From contig NC_084808.1 of the NCBI RefSeq assembly GCF_963583255.1, positions 14,717,201 to 14,781,200 of the forward strand: a DNA stretch of 64,000 nt. The letters are read 5' to 3'. Positions 11,462 to 20,989 of the stretch are shown here, in pieces (position 1 is the stretch's first letter; every line of letters begins with the position of its first letter). The DNA is from Pyrus communis. Taxonomy: Eukaryota; Streptophyta; Magnoliopsida; Rosales; Rosaceae. The position numbers were made by a program, and so were the translations under genes. The notes beneath the pieces are model-generated. The model was not told the origin of the DNA. It worked only from the letters and a program-made list of their open reading frames with translations, and ran no database searches.

Positions 11462-11500
11462 AACCCTACTTTCAATCATCCTATCAAACAGTCTAAGAAT

Positions 11501-11600
11501 CTTATTTGGCTTTTCTAGATGCTTAAAAATGCAATGATACGTGATCACATCTTATTTGGCTTTTCTAGATGCTTAAAAATGAAATGATACGTGATCACAT
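11501..11600. repeat. Two 50-bp tandem units within the PPR pseudogene
   Basis: Units 11501-11550 and 11551-11600 differ at one base (GCAATG versus GAAATG). The duplication lies in PPR coding DNA about 35 bp from the copia target duplication; 50 bp is not a multiple of 3, so it shifts the frame. Confidence 0.95.
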
Positions 11601-12020
11601 CCGGCACACAACCCAACTTCGGCATTTGATAAAGCCCCGAGAATGCCTCCTTACATCTCCCATTTTGTACAAAAGCTTTACAACTGTATTATACGTCCCG
11701 ACATTGGGTTTGCACCCAATTCCTTCATCTTCTTCCAGAGTCGCTCTAAAAAATCAACACCATCAGAGAGACCAATGGCACGAATAACTGTATTACACGT
11801 CACCACATCCAATTTGATCCTTTACTCTTCATCTTCTTATATAATTGCACAGCCTTCGACGACTTTCCACTCTTGCACAATATATCCACAGAGAATGATT
11901 GTGTTTTGCTAGGTTTGTTGGGTATGTTGATGTGTGTACTGGGCTAACTTTTAAATTTTAAATTTTTCTAATTTTTTAATATCCACAGGCTTTTGCGGTG
12001 CCAAGTCATTGTCCACGGGG

Positions 12021-12180
12021 GCGTCACGTCACATGTTAACGACTGTTTTAACTGAAAGTTTAACGGATGTATGAAAATGTCTAAGAATTATAACTTTAGG
12101 GCGCCACGTCACAAGTTAACGGCTGTTTTAACAGAAAGCTTAACGGATATATGAAAGTTTCTCAAAATTATCACTCTAGG
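12021..12180. repeat. Two diverged 80-bp tandem units
   Basis: Units begin GCGTCACGTCACA (12021) and GCGCCACGTCACA (12101) and share TTAACGRCTGTTTTAAC and TTAACGGAT blocks. No coding potential seen. Confidence 0.8.
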
Positions 12181-12237
12181 TATCATACTGGGGTGAAAAA
12201 ACTTTATGTATGAAATGTTGAAAATCAATCAACTTAA

Positions 12238-12705
12238 GGCCATCTCCAACCGAAAGGAAATCAATCAACTTAAGGCCATCTCCAACCGAAAGGCCTAAGC
12301 ATAGCCCCATCTAGAATTATAGCCCTACAAAATATTATTTTTAAATGAACAGTGTTAGGCCATACTCGTTACCATCTCCAACTGAAGGGGCTAAACATAA
12401 CCCCCTCAACAATTTATTAGTTTTAAGTTTATACTTTAAATTTATTAGTTAATTTAATTAAACTACCTTTGGATGTTTTCAAATTTAGCTATTGAATTTA
12501 AATCAATTATTGCAACTAAGGAGCTCGACCCAAAAAAAGGGCTAAGAAGGGGCTATATTTGGCCAACATGATGCCCCTTTAGCCAAATAATAGTCATGTG
12601 GGCTCCATAGAATTATAGCCCAGTCTTCGGTTTGATATGAGTTTCTAGGCAAATCAAGTCATTTTTTGGCTTTTAGACAAATAGCCCTCTCAATTGGAGA
12701 TTGCC
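12238..12705. mobile_element. Tourist/PIF-Harbinger-like MITE
   Basis: The left end GGCCATCTCCAACCGA and the inverted right end (GGCAATCTCCAATTGA on the minus strand) match at about 16 of 20 bases, with TAA on both sides (12235-12237 and 12706-12708). The left end and flank are duplicated as a perfect 36-bp tandem repeat (12222-12257 and 12258-12293), so the true start may be 12274. A related end sequence recurs near 12371, suggesting a nested or rearranged copy. No transposase. Confidence 0.7.
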
Positions 12706-12709
12706 TAAA

Positions 12710-13366
12710 AATAATAAACTGAGAATTACCCAAAAAAAATAAGTGAAAGTGGAACTAGGACAACTTTCACCCCAAAAAAGGAACGATAATTTGTGGTAGA
12801 CTCGCAAATGGTACTTTACCCAAGTAATGAAAATCAATTGCGGAGGTCGAAAGCATAGTGTATGACATTCAGGCTATTACAACTGATGTGGCGACTGTTT
12901 TGTTTGAGTTTGTTCATTGAGAAGGCAACTGAGCGGCACATTAGGTTGCAACATTTATTCAAAACTAGAGGTTCTTTTAGATGAGATTGCATTGGTCCCG
13001 AGTTTCTTTTAACATCTCGACTGAAGATGTAAATATTTCAATTAGAATTTAAGAAAGTCTATGTTTTGATAAAATAAAATAAAAAGTAATGAAAATCAAT
13101 TATTTATTACTTAACAATAAACCTACTAATGCTATCATTTGTGTTAAAAAAAAAAAATTGTAATTTTGTCAATATTTTATGTTTTTAACCTTCTCCGAGA
13201 GTAAGGATGAAGGGTAAAAAAACCTCTCTCTGAATTTCACGGCTCTCCTCACAAGTTCACAAGAAATCACAACGTCAGCGAACGAACGAGGGAACCAAAA
13301 CAAAAAAGGCAGGAAATTCACCAACACGTACCAGAAGGAGCAAACACAAGAAATTCAAAAATTCAC
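12710..13366. other. Intergenic DNA and probable 5' flank of the DUF716 gene
   Basis: No coding signal or repeat boundary. The last 150 bp, rich in A and C, probably hold the 5' UTR of the gene starting at 13367. Confidence 0.4.
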
Positions 13367-14230
13367 ATGGCATCACTAGCAACCCATTTCTCCGCCTTCG
13401 TCCTCCTCTTTCCCATAGGCCTCCGCCGCTTCATCTGCTCCTCCTCCCGCTACCTCAAGAACCCATCTCTCTACCAATCCAAAGCATGGTACTGCTCAGA
13501 AACCAAATGGAGAAACTTCGATTTGTACTCTCTCACCATCGCCCTCCCCATCGCCTGCTTCTACGAAATCTTCCTCTTTCTGGCCTTTTCCGGCCACCAC
13601 CCCACCTACCGCTTCGCCTTCTTCCAGCAATCCGCCGCTATTTTCATGTTCTGGGCACTCGTACTTCTGATCATCTTCCGTGAAAACATCGACCCTTTGA
13701 ATTTCAATGAAGGGTTCGTCTTTGCTTTCGCTGCGGTTTCGTTTTTCATTGAGTACTCTGTGATCGGCAAGGGAATTTCGGGTCTTGGTGGCGCTGTGTA
13801 TGATATGCTAGGTGCATTGACTCTAATTTGTGCATTTTCTTGCCTGTATTTGTCGATTAGGCCTTGTTCGTATTTCGCCGAGTTTTTCTTGTCCTCTGGA
13901 TTGGTTTTTAAGGGCACTTGGATTTTGCAACTGGGTTTGTCCTTGTACACTGATGTATTTGGGTTAAAAGGGTGTAAGAAAATGTCGGTTTGGCCTAACC
14001 AGGACAGTGCTGAGTGGAAATGTGACCTTGAGGAGGACGCTTTGAGGGGCTTCGCTGTGATGAAGCTCTTGTTCATCGGGCATGCGATTGCGATCTTGGT
14101 ATTGAGTTTTGTGTTGTTTGCTTTGTTGGCAAGTAACTGCAACTTGCAGGGTGGCGAGGCCAGTGGTCCGTTGCTAGCGCAGCTGGAGCATGTATTGATT
14201 CATCCTGGCCCTGAGATTGAGCTGGAATGA
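13367..14230 (+). CDS. DUF716 / TMEM45-type multi-pass membrane protein
   Basis: Single-exon frame of 287 aa. Hydrophobic segments at about residues 5-22, 54-76, 85-103, 112-131, 139-163, 170-190 and 232-255 give about seven membrane spans. Family-like features are HHPTYRFAFFQQSAAIFMF, the conserved FFIEYSVIGKG block after the fourth span, and a C-terminal acidic tail ending PGPEIELE. The plant family is annotated in databases as a viral-response or TMEM45-like family; its biochemical role is unknown. The start at 13367 follows an A/C-rich leader and gives a full-length family member. The 5' third is very C-rich compared with the rest. No defect is seen. The antisense frame at 13606-14142 is a shadow. 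Confidence 0.85.
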   Translation: MASLATHFSAFVLLFPIGLRRFICSSSRYLKNPSLYQSKAWYCSETKWRNFDLYSLTIALPIACFYEIFLFLAFSGHHPTYRFAFFQQSAAIFMFWALVLLIIFRENIDPLNFNEGFVFAFAAVSFFIEYSVIGKGISGLGGAVYDMLGALTLICAFSCLYLSIRPCSYFAEFFLSSGLVFKGTWILQLGLSLYTDVFGLKGCKKMSVWPNQDSAEWKCDLEEDALRGFAVMKLLFIGHAIAILVLSFVLFALLASNCNLQGGEASGPLLAQLEHVLIHPGPEIELE

Positions 14231-15203
14231 AGTGTATGTTCTGCTTTTGTTAACTGTCAATTTTGGTACAAATTTTCAGATAAAATGGAGATTTTACTCA
14301 TTTGTTCTTTCTTTAACTTCAGTTTGTAGTGTTTTCCTCTTTTTTAATGGCATGCCGTCATTTGGTTTTTAGATTGTCTCCAGTTGAACTTAATTATTAT
14401 ATGGATAACTTCGTTTTTTCGGTGTATCAGTAATCTTCATAAAGAGTTTATGACTTTCACAAAATAACTGATGCCTTAGCGATGGTCGTTTCTTTTTTCT
14501 TTTATTGATGTTTCCACAACTCTAGTTTTGTTTTGTTTTCTTTAATTTTAGAGCAAGCTGAATTATTTGGGACAACATGTTATCTGGCTTGTTAATCTGA
14601 CTTACAGAGAATGATTATTTTGGATTATTCTAACTGCTATCATAAATAGCTAACATATCAGGTATGGAAATAACTTAATTTAGTTCGGTATATCCCATTG
14701 AAGAAGAAAACTTTGGCATTTTCAACCATCGTCAATGAAATTGCCCGAAACCATGAATTTCAATCTGCCAACGGATTCTCTTGTTCTTCATGCTCAAGTC
14801 ATCATATCTTCGTTGTAGGACTGTAGGTTTTGATATCTTGATCAGTTCTCTCATGTTCATGCATCCTGCATTTGCTTGAAAGCAAACAATGAGAGATTTG
14901 TAACCATTTAGGAAATTTTGAGCTGTTATTGGTCTGAATTAGTTCGGTTACAGAAGTTAATAAGAATAATGTAATAACCAGTCACTATGTCATTGTAAAG
15001 ATTCTATTTTTGATAACTTTCTAGATTACTCCATTCCATGGATTTCATGGAAGCCGTCGTAAGAATTTTGTTTTTGTCTAATAAGATGAGAGCGGTAATG
15101 AAATTAGCTAAGTTCTTTTATATACTTATCGTTGGTGAGTTTGTGAAAGCATTTTCTCAACTAGGAAAAGTAGAAAACCCTTAAAAAAATATGGAGTTTT
15201 TAC
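14231..15203. other. 3' flank of DUF716 gene and terminal region of the ARPC2B pseudogene
   Basis: No supported gene. The last ARPC2B exons would be expected on the minus strand between about 14.9 and 15.2 kb; a short LVEKML-like stretch near 15150 is too weak to call. Confidence 0.4.
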
Positions 15204-17583
15204 CTTTACATGGTATATAACACAAATAGAAATTCAGTAAACTCCATACTGTCTTGTCTAATCTTTTCCTTCAACATGACGTGAAGAAATCTCTTTAAAT
15301 AAGTTGATACCAAATGTATTAAACTGAGTATACCTGATGTTTTATCTCGTATGTGGAAAATCAACCATAAGCTAAATAAGCAACTTAGTTACAGGAAAGT
15401 TTATAATCTGTAGTGATTAAGAGGAAAGTTTATACTTTTAGTACTTAGATTGGAGTCTAAGAAGATACCGAAAGAGACAAATCCTCTATATGTTCTCAAA
15501 TCTTCGAAAGTTCCTCCTCTTAAATCTGGAGCTGGAATGGGTGATCAGCAACAAGGTGGCGTTTTCCTCCATTCTTCAGAACTTCCAACATCCATAAGTT
15601 CCTGTCTCCATTCCCCAGAAGGGAATCAAATAGAAAATCGAGAAAAAGAAAATATGAACCAAATCTTGCAAGGAACAGCAAGAAGAGTGATTTCATTAAC
15701 AGTGCTAACAAGAAAATCTTTACTTAACTGTATCGGTCACAAACGTGAAAGAATGCTGTTACAATAATGACATCTATTTTGCCTTTGAAACGTATCGGGA
15801 ATAATGCAATGACTTTCTGTGGCTGTCAAAACATGAATATTGTCATTGTACATTAGAAATATGGAGTAGATCAATCAGATCTCAGTTGAATCAGTACTTT
15901 TCTTGATTTTGCTAATGATTTCATTGTGGAAATTATCTGTCTAATAATAAAGAAAGGCTCTTTTGGGTGATATTCAAGTTTGAGTGGCTTATACATTCCT
16001 TGGGATGTATCTTGAGAGTTGACATTCGTCAACATTTCTTTCAGCTGGGAACTTACGATTACTGCCTGCACAGCAGCAATCTCTGCAATTACCTTCGCAG
16101 AATCTAGAGAAAGAACAAAAATACACGCATGAATACATTGTTAGCATCAACGGTACAGCAAGAAAACTTCGTTATACAGTCATACTGGTTAAATATAGGA
16201 CATAGCTGCCTTCCAATATACTTGTCAGACTTGTTTTGAGACTTTCCCCTTGGCTCATGGTGTGTTGCCATGTTGACACGTTCTGTCATCTTTATTTAAT
16301 GCCTGGTTTTAGGGATTGGAGGAAGAAGAAGCTTGGAATTCAAGAAAGCATTGTTAGCGTAAGTGGTTACAGAATTTCATTATTTTGTTTCTTTTGTTCT
16401 TTTGCTATCAAGGTGAGCATTGATCTGTACAAACTGAAATTCGCAATCATCTCGGTGTGATTCATATATATTATTTATTGGGATGATGTGAACAATTATC
16501 AAACCTTTTCCATTTGAAATTTTAGAAAAATCAAGTCTTAAAGTAAGCTGGTATCCTTCTTTTGCAGGTTCAATGATCTCCACAACGTCAGGACGAATTC
16601 CCTTTACCATCTGTTTAGTATTATGCGAAATCCCATATGGAAGCATGACTCCCTGGGAAAGGAGCGGGATTGACACTGACGAGTAGATATAATGTGTATC
16701 TGATGCTGAAGACTGTTTTATTACACAAAAATCATCGGAAAATATACCAAAATACCTGCTTGGAAACCCATATAAGATGAGGTATTTGTCACTCACAAGT
16801 CACAACATATTACTTTCTTCATATATTGAGTAAAGAACAGGTTAAATTCCTAGATTCTAGAATGCTAATATTGTGAAAGGAAGCAAAAAATGAACACTGA
16901 ACATAGAGATCAATTAGAATATTTCGAATACAGTTTGCGCGTACTGAGGACTCACCTGGATATGGTATTCCACGGACCCAAATTCGTACAAGTGATGATC
17001 AATCTCTATGGACTTGTTGTCACTGTTATGAAAGCAACAATACTAATATCAGAATGAGTATTAGTTTGCGTACAGCTCCAATGTTTCACTATATTGATTA
17101 CCAAGTGCATTGATGAAAACCGAAGACTATGTAAGCTTTAGAAATTGTATATCATCTGTAATGACCATTTTTCTTCCCATATTTGTTGATATAAATTTTC
17201 CTTCTGTTTACAGTTGTGGAGGGTCAACGATTCTGTAACTGTAAGCCGAAGGTTTCGTTAGGCGCTGATTACGATGGATGGAGCTGCTGCTGTTTTCTGC
17301 TAGTTCAGCAAATAAAGTGGGAAGCGCATAAAGTTAACTGTTTTTAACTCTTTTCATGTATCCAAACATGAAACAGTCTTCTGCTTTAGATTTTCAACAC
17401 AAAATTTCAGTGTGCATATCGCAACACAGCTGTTAATTAACTCTATAACATTTAAGGTAAAAAATTTGTTACAATACGTATCTCGATTAGGTAATGTAAG
17501 CATGAAAACTCGAAAGTACTTACCGGTGTCGTTTGAGCAGGATTCCCTTCAAGGCTGGCGATGCCCTCTCCAAGCACGCCCAT
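15204..17583 (-). pseudogene. ARPC2B: Actin-related protein 2/3 complex subunit 2B (ARPC2B) pseudogene
   Basis: Seven exons can be read on the minus strand: 17583-17524, 17022-16956, 16712-16505, 16103-15937, 15822-15745, 15601 to about 15480, and 15290-15204. Recognisable blocks in order are ERASPALKGILLK, IEIDHHLYEFGSVEYHIQ, MVKGIRPDVVEIIEPAKEGY, VQAVIVSSQLKEML, YHPKEPFFIIRQ, FPIRFKG, LRGGTFEDL and HVEGK...LDKTVWSLLNFY. ARPC2 is a core subunit that holds the Arp2/3 actin-branching complex together. Lesions: one extra G right after the first ATG (about 17580) puts the conserved N-terminus out of frame; the exon-4 donor GT is AT (15936-15935); the conserved Trp before SPIP is a TGA stop (15545-15547); one A is missing after HVEGK near 15267; the C-terminus is not found. 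It is almost certainly dead, though introns and most splice sites survive, so it decayed in place and is not a retrocopy. Confidence 0.85.
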
Positions 17584-17746
17584 CCTGACTCCTGAAAACT
17601 TTTTACCTGTCACCTCTCCTCCTAATTTCAAATGGGTGGTGGGATGTAAATACAAACAATGATACAGCCAACAAACTACTTTGTGAAGTTGGAGTAAAAT
17701 TTAAGTTCAAAGTTGCACTCAAGTTTTCCAACATCTGAAGCAACTG

Positions 17747-17751
<5 letters not shown>

Positions 17752-17785
<34 letters not shown>
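17752..17785. repeat. (CT)n microsatellite
   Basis: About 17 CT units in the former 5' flank of the ARPC2B pseudogene. Confidence 0.95.
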
Positions 17786-17789
<4 letters not shown>

Positions 17790-18158
17790 CTGCTAACTTT
17801 GTGAGGGAAAAAACACGCAGTAAAAGTAATTGTCCGTCAGTATGCTCATTTCTTGGTAGATTTTGTTGTATTAGTACCTTTGCATCCGAGTTAATGAAAA
17901 ATCTTCTATGCTAAATCCTCGATGCAATCCTCATCGTCTCATGAAACTTCGTTGTGGAGTGAACATAGAACGATTTGTGCCATAGTAGGTTATTCATGGT
18001 GTATAATTGAAAGTTATTTGTATATCTTCTACTATCAATCGTCCACGCATCTGAACAAGTTTAGATTATTGAACAACGCTAAATCCATATACAATGATTG
18101 CTAAGTTCAATATACACATGGGTTGTGGTTGGCTATTGAGTATTTGACTATCTGATGG

Positions 18159-18330
18159 GGATTAGGATTCTCTCCCCTCCTCTTTTCATCCCCTCCTCTT
18201 ATATTTTCTTATTTTGTCTTTCTCTTGCTATAAAAAATTAATATAAGATGTTAATGTGGCTTAATCGTAATCGTTCAAATAAGAGATGAGGGAAGGGGAG
18301 TGAAAAAAAGAGGGAAGAGAATCCTACTCC
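18159..18330. mobile_element. Palindromic MULE-type MITE, copy A
   Basis: 172 bp starting GGATTAGGATTCTCTCCCC and ending in the inverted form; flanking 9-bp repeats ATCTGATGG (18150-18158) and ATTTGATGG (18331-18339) match at 8 of 9. The centre has the shared block TTAATRTGGCTTAA. Further copies lie at 24006 and 57656. Confidence 0.85.
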
Positions 18331-18374
18331 ATTTGATGGGAGATCCAATTTAAAGCCATGCGGCCCATCCCATC

Positions 18375-19529
18375 TGTAAGATCCCACATCGCCCAGGGGA
18401 GTGATCCTTATATGTATATTCTCATCCCTACCTAGCACGAGGCCTTTTGGGAGCACACTGGCTTTGAGTTCCGTAGGAACTCCGAAGTTAAGCGAGAAGG
18501 GGGCTAGAGCAATCCTATGATGGGTGACTCACTGGGAAGTTGCTCGTGAGTTCTCAAAAACAAAACCGTGAGGGAATGGTAAGCCCAAAGCGGACAATAT
18601 CGTGCTACGATGGTGGAGCGGGCTCAGGAAGTGATCTGCCTTGGGCCGAGATGTGACAATTTATTGTAAGATCCCACATCGCCCAGGAGAGTGACCCTTA
18701 TATGTATATTCTCATCCTTACCTAGTACGAGACCTTTTGGAAGCTCACTGGCTTCGGGTTCCGTAGGAACTCCGAAGTTAAGCGAGAAGGAGGCTAGAGC
18801 AATCCCATGATGGGTGACCCACTGGGAAGTTGCTCGTGAGTTCCCAAAAACAAAACCGTGAGGGAATGGTAAGTCCAAAACGGACAATATCGTGCTACGG
18901 TGGTGGAGCGGGCCTGGGAAATGATCTGCCTCGGGCTGAGATGTGACAATTTATTGTAAGATCCCACATCGTCTAGGGGAGTGATCCTTATATGTATATT
19001 CTCATCCTTACCTAGCACGAGGCCTTTTAGGAGTTCACTGGCTTCAGGTTCCGTAGGAACTCCGAAGTTAAGCGAGAAGGGGGTTAAAGCAATCTCATGA
19101 TGGGTGACCCACTGGGAAGTTGCTCGTGAGTTCCCAAAAACAAAACCGTGAGGGAATGGTAAGCCCAAAGCGGACAATATCGTGCTACGGTGGTGGAGCG
19201 GGCCCGGGAAGTGATCTGCCTCGGGCTGAGATGTGACAATTTATTGTAAGATCCCACATCATCCAGGGGAGTGATCCTTATATGTATATTCTCATCCTTA
19301 CCTAGCACGAGGCCTTTTAGGAGTTCACTGGTTTCAGGTTCCGTAGGAACTCTGAAGTTAAGCGAGAAGGGGGTTAAAGCAATCCCATGATGGGTGACCC
19401 ATTGGGAAGTTGCTCATGAGTTCCCAAAAACAAAACCGTGAGGGAATGGTAAGCCCAAAGCGGACAATATCGTGCTACGGTGGTGGAGTCGGGCCCGGGA
19501 AGTGGTCCTGCCCGGGCCGGGATGTGACA
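18375..19529 (+). repeat. Cassandra LTR copies 1-4 (290-bp tandem period)
   Basis: LTRs 18375-18658, 18665-18948, 18955-19238 and 19245-19529, each starting TGTAAGATCCCACATC and ending GATGTGACA. The 5S-like segment lies at about 18465-18555, 18755-18845, 19045-19135 and 19335-19425: it keeps AACTCCGAAGTTAAGCGAG (A-box region) and GGGTGACYCAYTGGGAAGT (C-box region), the internal Pol III promoter parts. Copies 3 and 4 share variants (AGGAGTTCACTGG, GGGTTAAAGC) that copies 1 and 2 lack, pointing to recent unit-wise duplication. Confidence 0.9.
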
Positions 19530-19599
19530 ATTTGGTATCAGAGCCTAACCCTAACCGTGGTGTGCCGACGAGGACGTCAGGCCCTTAAAGGGGGTGGAT
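19530..19599 (+). other. Cassandra internal domain with primer-binding site and polypurine tract
   Basis: TGGTATCAGAGC at 19533-19544 exactly matches the initiator-methionine tRNA primer site; AAAGGGGGTGGAT at 19587-19599 is the polypurine tract next to the last LTR. The whole internal domain is only 70 bp. Confidence 0.93.
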
Positions 19600-19883
19600 T
19601 GTGACATCCCACATCACCTAGGAGAGTGATCCTTATATGTATATTCCCATCCCTACCTAGCACCAGGCCTTTTGGGAGCTCACTGGCTTCGAGTTCCATC
19701 AGAACTCCGAAGTTAAGCGAGTAGCGCACGAGAGCAATCCCATGATGCGTGACCCACTGGGAAGTTGCTCGTGAGTTCCAAAAAACAAAACCGTGAAGGA
19801 ATGGTAAGCCCAAAGCGGACAATATCGTGCTACGGTGGTGGAGCGGGCCTGGGAAGTGATCCGCCCCGGGCTAGAATGTGACA
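19600..19883 (+). repeat. Cassandra LTR copy 5 (3' LTR)
   Basis: Starts TGTGACATCCCACATCACC. Its 5S-like segment (about 19690-19780) reads CCATCAGAACTCCGAAGTTAAGC, closer to genuine plant 5S rRNA than the CCGTAGGAACTCC form in copies 1-4. Copy 5 therefore belongs to a different sequence lineage from the tandem block. Confidence 0.9.
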
Positions 19884-20184
19884 CCATTAGTTCTTGATGT
19901 TGAGTTTTTGGCCCCACCACTATTTGGAAAAGACTTATTCAAACACTCACTCTACTAAGCGCCAAATACAAATTTACAAATCAAAACATAAGTTTATCTT
20001 ATATATAAAGCCAACACAAAATGTGAACTGTGATTTTGGTGTCACCAAGCTTCAACAAAAATATCCCCAAGACAGAAAAGTTCAAAGGCATCCCAAAATA
20101 ATGCATCAAATAAGGCAGGGTAAGGTCATTTTCGTCTCTTTAACATTGTTTTTTATTTTTTTTTTTTGTGCTTTTTTTTTAATT

Positions 20185-20690
20185 AGTACCTCACAATAGG
20201 CTAGTAATAATGTGATTCAATTTCTCTATTTGTAAACACGTTCAAAACATCTTAAGAGGCGTGTAATACCGGTTATAAAAAAAAGTCTTTCGCAAACAAA
20301 TAATAATGTGATTAAATTAGTTTTCAAATGATAGTTTTTTTTAACAAACGAAATTATGTACACTAAGGGGAGGGGATGGATTTAGCCTCACAATGGGCTA
20401 GTAATAATGTGATTCAATCAGTTGTTCATTCAATATTATTTTCTCTATTTTTAACATGTTCAAAACATCTTAAGAGCGTGTGTAATGACGATTATAGAAA
20501 AGATTTTTTGCACGCAAATAATAATGTGATTAAATTAGTTGTCAAATGATTGTTTTTTTTTTTTTTTTTTTTTTAACAAACGATATTATCTACACTAAAG
20601 GGGAGGGGATGAGTTTAGCCTCACAATGGACTAGTAATAATTTAATTCAATCAATTGTTTATTAAATATTATTTTCTCTATTCTTATTGT
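20185..20690. repeat. Three imperfect tandem units of about 207-223 bp
   Basis: The phrase CTCACAATRGRCTAGTAATAA recurs at about 20190, 20397 and 20620, with shared AACATCTTAAGAG and AACAAACGA blocks between. AT-rich, with T-runs; not coding. Origin unknown. Confidence 0.8.
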
Positions 20691-20989
20691 AAATTCTATA
20701 GAGACCGATTTTATTATGTGAATTCAGTTGCTTATGAGAGATTTCTTCTAGCATGATCTAAGATTATTCATTTACTTCAAATATTTGACTTTTCCTTTGT
20801 CAATTTACGCATATAAATACATTTAAAGCATGTAAGTCGTGCGTAGCATGCTGTAATTCAAAAAATACCTTCTGCACGCCCGTGAGTGCGTGCATGAAGG
20901 CTAGTATATATTAACTAGCTATTAGTTTAATAGTACTTCTTGTCAATGGTTGAAAATGGTTTCCAATCTCTCACACTTCACGAACAAAT

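Larger units (their letters stand above)
7645..11466 (+). mobile_element. Ty1-copia LTR retrotransposon, degenerate, with 5-bp target duplication
   Basis: Complete in outline: 5' LTR 7650-7817, primer-binding site at 7818, polyprotein remnants 8026-11246, polypurine tract near 11274-11282, 3' LTR 11283-11461, flanked by the direct repeat AACCC (7645-7649 and 11462-11466). Integrase precedes reverse transcriptase, which defines the copia superfamily. Stops, frameshifts and an internal deletion mean it cannot encode its own machinery. It sits inside the minus-strand PPR pseudogene. Confidence 0.93.
7400..11905 (-). pseudogene. Pentatricopeptide-repeat (PPR) pseudogene split by a copia element
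   Basis: Minus-strand PPR sequence lies in two pieces, 11905-11467 (upstream) and 7644-7400 (downstream), separated exactly by the copia insertion and its AACCC target duplication. The upstream piece shows PPR helices such as LCKSGKSSKAVQLYKKMKSKG, TCNTVIRAIG and TYNTVVKLL; the downstream piece shows CNALINALVEKGMLDMARQ followed by a Pro/Arg-rich tail and stop. The frame breaks near 11810, one extra base occurs near 7542-7545, and a 50-bp duplication lies at 11501-11600. The N-terminal part is absent beyond about 11905. Intact P-class PPR proteins bind organellar RNA. Several lesions are unrelated to the insertion, so the gene may already have been decaying when copia landed. Confidence 0.8.
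18375..19883 (+). mobile_element. Cassandra TRIM retrotransposon expanded to five tandem LTRs
   Basis: Five 284-285 bp LTR copies start at 18375, 18665, 18955, 19245 and 19600. The first four repeat every 290 bp with a 6-bp spacer ATTTAT; between the fourth and fifth lies the only internal domain, 19530-19599, with a tRNA-Met primer site and a polypurine tract. Each LTR contains a 5S rRNA-like segment, the hallmark of Cassandra. Outer flanks CCATC (18370-18374) and CCATT (19884-19888) look like a 5-bp target duplication with one mutation. Nothing is encoded; Cassandra depends on other elements for mobility. The long ATG-started frames on the minus strand merely read through the LTRs. Confidence 0.93.

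Noticed and set aside
13606..14142. 178-aa antisense frame over the DUF716 gene
   Set aside because: Shadow of a clearly conserved plus-strand gene; no family match.
18624..19308. Repeated minus-strand frames (MSALGLPFPHGFVFGNSR type)
   Set aside because: They are the reverse reading of the Cassandra LTR and repeat with its 290-bp period; not genes.
18465..19780. Five apparent 5S rRNA genes
   Set aside because: Only an internal part resembles 5S, and each lies inside an LTR with TG...CA ends; the block has a tRNA-primer site and polypurine tract. This is Cassandra, not rDNA.
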